DNA of 18,190 nucleotides from Streptomyces sp. (GTDB lineage: Bacteria > Actinomycetota > Actinomycetes > Streptomycetales > Streptomycetaceae), in NCBI GenBank assembly GCA_003519485.1, contig DOWQ01000266.1, positions 1 to 18,190 on the forward strand. Direction: 5' to 3'. Positions 13,716 through 18,190 of the stretch are shown in pieces. The notes under the pieces were generated by a model. The model saw only the letters and a list, made by a program, of their open reading frames with translations, was not told the DNA's origin and did not search any database. The number at the start of each line of letters is the position of its first letter. Positions within the stretch are counted from its first letter, which is position 1. A program made the position numbers and the translations under genes.

Positions 13716-13852
13716 GAGGTCTCCTCCTCGGGTGCTTCGCAGGCGAGCGGGGGTTCGGCGGGGTCGAGCAGCTGGTGGCGCTGCTCGGCGAGGCGGGCCT
13801 CGCGGAGGCGCTGCTCCAGCACGTCGGCCGGGTACGGGGTCGCGGTCGTCAT
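13712..13852 (-). CDS. 46-residue hypothetical protein
   Basis: ATG 13852 overlaps the preceding TGA (ATGA), and its stop overlaps ATG 13715. The peptide MTTATPYPADVLEQRLREAR followed by LAEQRHQLLDPAEPP is one charged helix with a Pro/Glu-rich end. Its last codons include the GAGGAGGAG stretch used as ribosome site by the next gene. Function unknown. Confidence 0.6.
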   Translation of the reverse strand: MTTATPYPADVLEQRLREARLAEQRHQLLDPAEPPLACEAPEEETS

Positions 13853-15054
13853 CGCGGGCCGCCCTCGGGGGTGTCCGTCTTGCGGCGCAGCTCGTCGGCG
13901 GCGGGGCAGTGGCAGTCCATGAAGGCCGTGTCGCCGTCGCCGTGCTCGGGGCAGGAAGCTTCGAAGTCGTCGGCTGCCTTCTCGCGCACGGCAGCGTCGT
14001 GCTGTTCGAGGACGCGGGTGGCTTCGTCGGGCTGGCTGTCGGTCCAGACCGTTGCCTGCTGGAGCAGCCACAGCGCACCGAGGGCGGCCGTCCCGGGGTC
14101 GGGGAGGTCGTGGCAGAGGGATGCGAGTGCTGCTCGCCCCTCGACCGCCGCCCGCTCCAACTCGGCGACACGGGCCTGCAGCTCGTGGATCCGGTCGACC
14201 TTGGCGGCGAACTTCTCGGCGTCTTCGCGGTGAACGTGGATCATGGGGCACTTGTCGGGGGTGTGGCCGCCCTCTTCCTCGGGGACCTCGGAACAGAAGG
14301 ACTCGTCCTCGAGGGGTCCGTGGGAGCAGTCCCACTCGGACGGCAGGGCGATGGTCTCGGCCCGGGTGCGGTCCAGCTCGGCGACACGGGCACGGAGCTC
14401 GTTCCGCTCCCGCGTCACCGTCCGCGCCTCGTTCTCAGCCAGGAGCCGCGCCACCTGCTCCTGCCCGGTCTCTTCCAGCAGCCGCTCGTTGGTCTGGAAG
14501 ACCTGATTGCGCTGGTCACGCCAGGCGTCACGCTCGGCACGGGTGCGGTCCAGCTCGGCCAGCAGCGTGGCCGTCTCCTCTACCCGCTCGCCGCGCGGGC
14601 GGCTGAAGCGGCAGAGTTCGCACTGCGCGTGCGTGAAGGACGAACCGCCCCACGTGTGCCCGCCGTCCTCGCGGCCGTTCACGACGGCCTCGGGGCATCG
14701 GGTCGCTGCCGCGACGCGGTCGCGGATCTCGGCGAGGCGCTCCGGGGACAGCGGCTCGGTGGGCTGCGGCACGCCGGGGCACGGGTAGTGCCCGTCGCTG
14801 TTCTCGTCGTGCGGGAGATGCGGCTTCGCTCGGCCGCACGGAACCGCAGTCGCCGTCTCGGCCTGGCCGCGCGCCGCAGTCTTGGCGGTCGGCCCATGGA
14901 CCCGCTCGCAGTGGCGGAACCAGGCCTGCCAGGTCTCGTCGTTCCAGTCGCTGTTATCTGAGGGGGCTGAGTGGAGGATGCGTCGGTCGGCATCGGCGGT
15001 GTTCGGGGTCTCGGGGCGCTGTTCGCCCTCTGAAGCGGATGCGATGATGGACAT
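13849..15054 (-). CDS. Large coiled-coil protein with Cys motifs (401 aa)
   Basis: ATG 15054 has an AGAGAGGTGG site upstream. The N-terminal 60 residues are polar, with DETWQAWFRHCERVHGPTA. Residues about 115-150 contain a CRFSRP Cys site. Residues 153-225 form a long coiled coil with repeated AELDRTRAE units, which recur at about 227 and again as RVAELE near 296. Between coils lies DCSHGPLEDESFC. The C-terminus has AADDFEASCPEHG, then DCHCPAADELRR, a motif shared with the gene at 12901-13371. It heads the accessory chain after the excisionase-like gene, with an 87-nt gap containing only a weak hairpin. Possibly a scaffold or regulator; unknown. Confidence 0.75.
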   Translation of the reverse strand: MSIIASASEGEQRPETPNTADADRRILHSAPSDNSDWNDETWQAWFRHCERVHGPTAKTAARGQAETATAVPCGRAKPHLPHDENSDGHYPCPGVPQPTEPLSPERLAEIRDRVAAATRCPEAVVNGREDGGHTWGGSSFTHAQCELCRFSRPRGERVEETATLLAELDRTRAERDAWRDQRNQVFQTNERLLEETGQEQVARLLAENEARTVTRERNELRARVAELDRTRAETIALPSEWDCSHGPLEDESFCSEVPEEEGGHTPDKCPMIHVHREDAEKFAAKVDRIHELQARVAELERAAVEGRAALASLCHDLPDPGTAALGALWLLQQATVWTDSQPDEATRVLEQHDAAVREKAADDFEASCPEHGDGDTAFMDCHCPAADELRRKTDTPEGGPR

Positions 15055-15115
15055 TGGTCCACCTCTCTTCTTCGCGGATGTGTGGGTGGATCGAGGCCCT
15101 GTCCCGGTGTGTGAA

Positions 15116-15131
15116 GGCCCGGGGCGGGGCC
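15116..15131 (-). terminator. Weak GC hairpin after the excisionase-like gene
   Basis: GGCCC, 6-nt loop, GGGCC, starting 11 nt past the TAG at 15142-15144. The stem has only 5 bp and no U-run follows, so this is a low-confidence termination or pausing site. Confidence 0.25.
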
Positions 15132-15141
15132 GAATGCCGCT

Positions 15142-15453
15142 CTAGGCGGCGGCCTTGACGTGCTTCCGGGAGTGGCGTGCCGTGCGCGTCTCCGGCGGGC
15201 GGGCCTCAGCCGGCGGCGCCTGCACGGCGTGCCGCAGGCCGTCGATGTACGCGTCGATGTCCTCGATGTGCGCGGCGACCCGCTTCCCCAGGAGGAAGCA
15301 GCCCGCGGGGGCCTTTCCGGCCATCCGCCACTTACGGAACGTGCCCGGCGTGATACCGAGGCGTGACGCGATGCCGGGGTGAACGGTGCCGGTCTCGTCC
15401 TCGTAGTCCTCGATGAAAAGGATCCCGGGCGGCGGCTTCTGCTGAGCGGGCAT
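15142..15453 (-). CDS. Excisionase/AlpA-like HTH protein
   Basis: 103 residues from ATG 15453 with GAAGGAG 6 nt upstream. Residues about 24-66 (HPGIASRLGITPGTFRKWRM, then GCFLLGKRVAAHIEDIDAYI) have the MerR-like winged-helix order of excisionase and AlpA proteins: a helix-turn-helix followed by a wing with a basic residue and a final helix. The C-terminal tail is basic (ARHSRKHVKAAA). Such proteins bend attachment-site DNA and turn the integrase toward excision. It is 11 nt downstream of the HTH regulator and would be made when the leftward promoter is active, as expected of an excisionase. The alternative is a plain transcription regulator. Confidence 0.75.
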   Translation of the reverse strand: MPAQQKPPPGILFIEDYEDETGTVHPGIASRLGITPGTFRKWRMAGKAPAGCFLLGKRVAAHIEDIDAYIDGLRHAVQAPPAEARPPETRTARHSRKHVKAAA

Positions 15454-15464
15454 TTCGGCTCCTT

Positions 15465-15746
15465 CTATGCGGGGGGTTTCGGTTCTGTAGTCGCGGCGGT
15501 CTGTTTCGGAGACGCTGGTGGCGCGAAAAGCACCAGCACAGCGACACCGACGGCCTCCGCGATGGCGTGTGCGACGTCGCGGTCGCAGTCGTCACGCTCA
15601 CCGCTGTGGAGATGGCCCACCTGCGAGTGGTGGCTCAGCCCTATCGAGGCGGCGAGGGATCGGACGGTGTACGGGGTACCGCGTCCCGGGTGCTGCATGA
15701 CGAACTGCAGCCACTCCCGGTTCCGCAGCTTGTAGCGCTCACTCAA
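15465..15746 (-). CDS. HTH regulator, leftward gene of the phage switch (93 aa)
   Basis: The frame can start at ATG 15794 or TTG 15746. TTG is preferred: GGAG stands 5 nt upstream, and two operator-like dyads lie between the two candidates. Residues about 27-65 (TVRSLAASIGLSHHSQVGHL, then HSGERDDCDRDVAHAIAEAV) form an XRE-like helix-turn-helix. A hydrophobic stretch VAVLVLFAP (69-77) and a Pro/Thr-rich tail follow. It diverges from the repressor candidate at 15985 and precedes the excisionase-like gene, as a Cro-like or anti-repressor regulator would. Which of the two HTH proteins maintains lysogeny cannot be decided from sequence. Confidence 0.75.
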   Translation of the reverse strand: MSERYKLRNREWLQFVMQHPGRGTPYTVRSLAASIGLSHHSQVGHLHSGERDDCDRDVAHAIAEAVGVAVLVLFAPPASPKQTAATTEPKPPA

Positions 15747-15759
15747 CGTATCTCCATCG

Positions 15760-15784
15760 GAACGGATCGGTTCTCGATAGGAAC
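15760..15784. promoter_or_regulatory. Overlapping GAAC/GTTC dyads beside the leftward start
   Basis: GAAC-GGATCG-GTTC at 15760-15773 and GTTC-TCGATAG-GAAC at 15770-15784 share the central GTTC. They lie just upstream of the GGAG ribosome site and TTG start of the HTH regulator, so binding here could block its transcription or translation. Confidence 0.55.
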
Positions 15785-15801
15785 AGTAAAGCATTCTGGA
15801 T

Positions 15802-15821
15802 CCGATTCGTCTACCGATTCG
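15802..15821 (+). repeat. Direct repeat CCGATTCG with 12-nt period
   Basis: CCGATTCG at 15802-15809 and 15814-15821. The first copy runs into TCGTCTAC (15807-15814), whose exact reverse complement recurs at 15874-15881. Candidate regulator binding sites in the switch region. Confidence 0.55.
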
Positions 15822-15873
15822 AACGGCCTGATGTGAAGTTTCCGCGAAGACCCTTTACGGCTACCCTTGATCC

Positions 15874-15890
15874 GTAGACGATTCGTCCAC
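15874..15890. promoter_or_regulatory. 17-nt near-palindrome GTAGACGATTCGTCCAC
   Basis: Two 8-nt arms around a central T with one mismatched pair. The arm TCGTCTAC also occurs once at 15807-15814. A length of 17 nt with dyad symmetry is typical of phage repressor operators. It lies 95 nt upstream of the preferred start of the rightward HTH gene. Confidence 0.6.
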
Positions 15891-15984
15891 GAGAAGGAAT
15901 GGTTGTACTGCCTGACCTGCCATTTGGTGAGACAGGGCGGACTAGATGAGAGACACCGGCATGGATGAGACGGAAGGGACACCC

Positions 15985-16440
15985 ATGGAGGCACCGGCCC
16001 CCGACCTCGGACGCGAGGATGCCGCCCGAAGCGATGACCTCCCCGACGCCGCACGCGACTTGGACCGCGATGACCTCAGCCGCCTGGTGCGCGAGGTCAA
16101 CGCCGACGGCAGGGGCGTCTCCTACCAGGAAATGGCCGACCGGTCCGCGGCCGACGGCCACCCCGTCTCCAAGCCGTACTTCCAGAAGCTCGCCACGAAC
16201 GCGGTCAGCAGTGCACCCTCGCCGGACCGTCTCTACGGCATTGCCGCCGGCCTACGGAAGCCGGTTCCCGTCGTCCAGCGGGCCGCCGCCGTCCAGTACC
16301 TCGACTACCAGGCGACCGAGCTCTCCGGCTACGACGACGACGTGCGCGTGATCGTCGCCCACCTGGCCGGCATGAGGGCGGGCGAGAAGCGGCGATGGCG
16401 GGCGATGATCGAAGCGGCGGAGCAAGTCGCGGACGAGTAG
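15985..16440 (+). CDS. Putative phage repressor, HTH protein (151 aa)
   Basis: The frame opens at ATG 15946, with further ATGs at 15961 and 15985. The last is preferred because GGAAGGG stands 6 nt upstream, but the longer 164-residue form is possible. After an acidic N-terminus, DRDDLSRLVREVNADGRGVS followed by YQEMADRSAADGHPVSKPYF and LYGIAAGLRKPVPVV gives an XRE-type helix-turn-helix layout (about residues 28-85). The C-terminal helical part (DDDVRVIVAHLAGMRAGEKR to EAAEQVADE) may dimerise. There is no Ser-Lys autocleavage domain. It diverges from the leftward HTH and excisionase-like genes and is followed by integrase, the classic lysogeny side of a temperate phage. Repressor function is inferred from position and fold. 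Confidence 0.75.
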   Translation: MEAPAPDLGREDAARSDDLPDAARDLDRDDLSRLVREVNADGRGVSYQEMADRSAADGHPVSKPYFQKLATNAVSSAPSPDRLYGIAAGLRKPVPVVQRAAAVQYLDYQATELSGYDDDVRVIVAHLAGMRAGEKRRWRAMIEAAEQVADE

Positions 16441-16559
16441 CGGCCCACGCCCAATTTCTGGCACCCGTTGTAGCCGGGGACATCCGGAAGGTAAGTTTCC
16501 GTATCCGAACACACGTTGGGGTTCCCCCACACCCCGCCGCACCACCCTGGGGGTACAGG
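16441..16559 (+). promoter_or_regulatory. Spacer before the int cluster, with CGGAA/TTCCG dyad
   Basis: 119 nt between the repressor candidate and the small ORF before int. CGGAA at 16485-16489 and TTCCG at 16497-16501 form a 5-bp dyad with a 7-nt centre. The relatively AT-rich 16451-16515 could hold an int promoter, but no consensus pair is evident. Confidence 0.35.
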
Positions 16560-16850
16560 ATGCTCAACGTCCACTTCCGGTACGACGACAGCCTTGACGT
16601 CGCCCGCCCCGTCGCGGTCAAGGAACGCCGCGGTGACATCACCTTCGAGCTGTGCCGGGGGCTTTTCCTCCCCGAAGGCGTCGCCGCCCTCAATTCTGCC
16701 GTCGGTCAGATCCTCGCCGGGGGACAGTGGTTCCAGCTGTGGAAGGGCGAGGTCGTCTCCATGGCCAGCCCGGAGCTGAGGGAGTACAGGAGTGCCCGGA
16801 TACATCGAGGACCGCTGGTGGAGCAAGAAGCCGGACCCCGGCACCGGTAA
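16560..16850 (+). CDS. Small protein upstream of and overlapping integrase (96 aa)
   Basis: Begins at ATG 16560; its frame continues 59 nt into the integrase gene, ending at 16850. Residues 1-70 look like a compact beta-rich domain (MLNVHFRYDDSLDVARPVAV, then GDITFELCRGLFLPEG, NSAVGQILAGGQWFQLWKGE). The last 25 residues overlap the integrase start in another frame and are basic and polar. There is no HTH or excisionase signature. The long overlap suggests translational coupling that could limit or set integrase output. The N-terminal 70 residues have the look of a real conserved protein; function unknown. Confidence 0.72.
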   Translation: MLNVHFRYDDSLDVARPVAVKERRGDITFELCRGLFLPEGVAALNSAVGQILAGGQWFQLWKGEVVSMASPELREYRSARIHRGPLVEQEAGPRHR

Positions 16851-18063
16851 GAGGCTGAAGACGGCCCGCTACGGAAAGGGCAAGCGGTGGCGGGTCGCCG
16901 GCATCCCCGGCGTCCGGGACCGCAGCTTCGCCAACCTGAAGGGCGAGCACGGTGCGGAGGCCTGGCTGAGGTCGGCCGGCGCCGACTCCACGCGCGGCCA
17001 TTTCTACGACCCTCGCGACGGCAACATCACGCTGCGGGACTACGTCGAGCAGCACTGGTGGCCGGCGCTGCGCGTACCGCCCTCCACCCGGGAGGCCATG
17101 AAGTACCGGGTCTTCGGGCACATCCTTCCGCACATCGGCGAGCTTCCCCTGAACCGCATCGGCGGCGACGAGGTGAACCGGTGGGTCGTGGACGCCGAAG
17201 CGGGCGGCCTCGACGCCGGTACGGTCCGCACCTCGTGGCGGCACCTGTCCTCCATCCTGCAGGCCGCTCTGGAGGCGAAGCGGATCCCGTCGAACCCGTG
17301 CCGCGGCCTGACCACGGCGCGGCCGCCCGCGAAGCCGAAGCAGAAGGCCCGCGCGCTCGACCGGGAGGCGATGGCCGCGGTGCGGGCGGCGCTCGCCCAG
17401 CGGTACCAGGTTCTCGTCGATCTGGGCGTGGGCGCCGGGCTGCGGCAGGGCGAGGCGCTCGGCTTCTCACCGGACGATGTGGACGGCGGGGAGATCCAGG
17501 TGGTGCGGCAGGTCATGCGCATCAACTCGCGGCTCTGCTTCGGGCCGCCGAAGGGCCACAAGGAGCGGGCCGTGCCGATCCCCAAGTCGCTGTCCGAGCG
17601 CATCCAGGAGCATGCCGACGTCTTCCCGACGGTCGAGGTGGAGCTGCCGTGGGTGGATCCGGACCGGCCGAACCTGGCGTGGGATGCCCGGCCGAAGGTG
17701 AAGGCGCGGCTGCTGGTGACCACGGTGAAGCGCAATGCGGTCAACCGGTCGGACTGGAACGCGCTGTCCTGGAAGCCGGCGCTCGAGGCCGCGGGGCTCG
17801 TCTCGCGGCGGGAGGGCTCGCATCTGTGGGAGCCGTCGCGGGAGTTCGGGTATCACGTGACGCGGCATACCTACGCCAGCGTGCAGCTGCATGCCGGGGA
17901 GTCGGTCGTCTCGCTGGCGCGGTGGCTGGGCCACGCCGATCCGGCGTTCACGCTGCGGACGTACACTCATTTCATGCCGGACGCCGGCAGTCGCGGGGTG
18001 TCCGCGATGGATTCCTGGCTCCGTGGCTCTCCTGCGGCGCCCGACGGCGTGACCGAATCCTGA
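16792..18063 (+). CDS. int: Tyrosine-family site-specific integrase
   Basis: 423 residues from GTG 16792 with GGGAG/AGGAG purine tracts just upstream. The N-terminal arm-binding part (1-70) begins MPGYIEDRWWSKK. The core-binding domain is about 78-165. The catalytic domain follows, with R218 in GAGLRQGEAL, a Lys near 254 in GPPKGHKER, H355 and R358 in YHVTRHTYASVQLHAGES, H381 in RWLGHADP and nucleophile Y391 in RTYTHFM. All catalytic residues are present and the length is normal for actinophage integrases. It breaks and rejoins DNA between phage attP and host attB through a 3'-phosphotyrosine link. Transcribed toward the adjacent rnpB 3' end, it marks the right boundary of the element. An excisionase candidate lies 1.3 kb upstream. 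Confidence 0.96.
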   Translation: MPGYIEDRWWSKKPDPGTGKRLKTARYGKGKRWRVAGIPGVRDRSFANLKGEHGAEAWLRSAGADSTRGHFYDPRDGNITLRDYVEQHWWPALRVPPSTREAMKYRVFGHILPHIGELPLNRIGGDEVNRWVVDAEAGGLDAGTVRTSWRHLSSILQAALEAKRIPSNPCRGLTTARPPAKPKQKARALDREAMAAVRAALAQRYQVLVDLGVGAGLRQGEALGFSPDDVDGGEIQVVRQVMRINSRLCFGPPKGHKERAVPIPKSLSERIQEHADVFPTVEVELPWVDPDRPNLAWDARPKVKARLLVTTVKRNAVNRSDWNALSWKPALEAAGLVSRREGSHLWEPSREFGYHVTRHTYASVQLHAGESVVSLARWLGHADPAFTLRTYTHFMPDAGSRGVSAMDSWLRGSPAAPDGVTES

Positions 18064-18076
18064 TTCCCCCCAGATT

Positions 18077-18104
18077 CTCCCCAGAGCCCTTTCGGGGGAG
18101 CTCT
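18077..18104. terminator. Hairpin region between convergent int and rnpB
   Basis: CTCCCC (18077-18082) can pair with GGGGAG (18095-18100); alternatively AGAG/CTCT and CCC/GGG pair around a TTTC loop (GAAA on the minus strand). It follows both int and the rnpB 3' end, so it may terminate either transcript. No clear U-run. Confidence 0.45.
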
Positions 18105-18120
18105 CAGATAGGGAAACTGC

Positions 18121-18190
18121 AGGTGAGCGGTACGGGCGGCGGACGAGTCGGCCTGTACGCCGGGTTCTGTCTCCCGGGGGCCTTGCGGCC
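18121..18190 (-). ncRNA. rnpB: RNase P RNA, 3' end (partial)
   Basis: Read on the minus strand, ACAGAACCCGGCGTACAGGC followed by CGACTCGTCCGCC matches the conserved 3' terminal part of bacterial RNase P RNA (E. coli has ACAGAACCCGGCTTATCGG near its 3' end). The last part would form the strand of helix P1 that pairs with the RNA 5' end. The 5' portion lies beyond 18190. The mature 3' end is uncertain; it is placed near 18121 by analogy. RNase P RNA is the catalytic component that cleaves tRNA 5' leaders, a host gene. Confidence 0.85.

Larger units (their letters stand above)
15747..15984. promoter_or_regulatory. Divergent genetic-switch region
   Basis: 238 nt between the start codons of two diverging HTH genes. 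It is more AT-rich than its neighbours and contains several dyads and repeats, listed separately. Plausible -35-like TTGATC (15867-15872) and other AT-rich blocks are present, but no complete promoter is convincing by eye. By position it should hold the opposing lysogenic and lytic promoters. Confidence 0.7.
18064..18190. other. Probable right attachment-site region
   Basis: The integrase ends at 18063 and the 3' end of host rnpB starts within 60 nt. Integration into the 3' end of a stable RNA gene, with int next to it, is the usual arrangement for tyrosine-integrase phages. The crossover core cannot be delimited because the other attachment site is outside the window. Confidence 0.5.

Noticed and set aside
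12916..14961. A 681-codon plus-strand open frame
   Set aside because: It runs opposite to the coupled accessory chain. The minus-strand frames have ribosome sites, exact stop/start overlaps and ordered motifs; this frame has none of these.
18121..18190. tRNA or tmRNA gene at the right edge
   Set aside because: No cloverleaf or terminal CCA-type arm was found; the conserved ACAGAACCCGGC block fits RNase P RNA instead.

Overview
This window is one end of an integrated temperate phage (prophage) in a high-GC actinomycete, most likely Streptomyces. The evidence is very high GC with GC-rich third codon positions, many GTG starts, a WhiB-family regulator, and small-protein families typical of actinophages. 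Phage-type functions are a tyrosine integrase, an excisionase-like protein, divergent repressor-like genes, a RecT/YqaJ/DnaQ-like recombination set, a replication-initiator-like gene and an orphan cytosine methyltransferase. No capsid, portal, terminase or tail gene is present; late genes, if any, lie left of position 1. The right edge (about 18121-18190) matches the 3' end of the host RNase P RNA gene (rnpB) on the minus strand, so the element probably sits at the rnpB 3' end and the right attachment site is close to 18064-18190.

Layout from right to left. (1) 18121-18190: partial rnpB. (2) 16560-18063: plus-strand integrase, preceded by a small ORF that overlaps its start by 59 nt. (3) 15465-16440: the switch, with a plus-strand HTH repressor candidate diverging from a minus-strand HTH regulator (probable TTG start), separated by a region rich in operator-like dyads. 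(4) 15142-15453: excisionase/AlpA-like protein. (5) 11086-15054: a chain of small leftward accessory genes, almost all joined by 1-4 nt stop/start overlaps, two of them only 34 codons long. (6) 8302-10968: small conserved protein, DnaQ-like exonuclease, YqaJ-like exonuclease and RecT, ended by a perfect 13-bp hairpin. (7) 6120-8236: ASCH protein, possible winged-helix protein, membrane protein, protein with repeated HTH motifs and WhiB, ended by an 11-bp hairpin. (8) 4585-6065: a CoiA-like nuclease candidate convergent, with a 2-nt gap, with a plus-strand ribbon-helix-helix gene. (9) 1-4382: replication-initiator-like protein, helicase-loader-like protein with a zinc knuckle, small proteins, DNA methyltransferase and further small ORFs running off the left edge.

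Reading of the whole: repressor/anti-repressor control at about 15.8 kb sets a long leftward early transcript carrying excision, unknown accessory genes, recombination, regulation and replication. The modules are separated by hairpins at 8260-8292 and 6081-6106 and by a second control point at 4383-4584, where a ribbon-helix-helix gene diverges from the replication genes next to two near-identical 15-nt repeats. The least ordinary parts are the CoiA-like/RHH pair, a zinc-knuckle motif found three times in two nearby genes, a second Cys motif shared by two nearby accessory genes, the string of 34-36 codon overlapping genes, and the probable use of rnpB as integration site.
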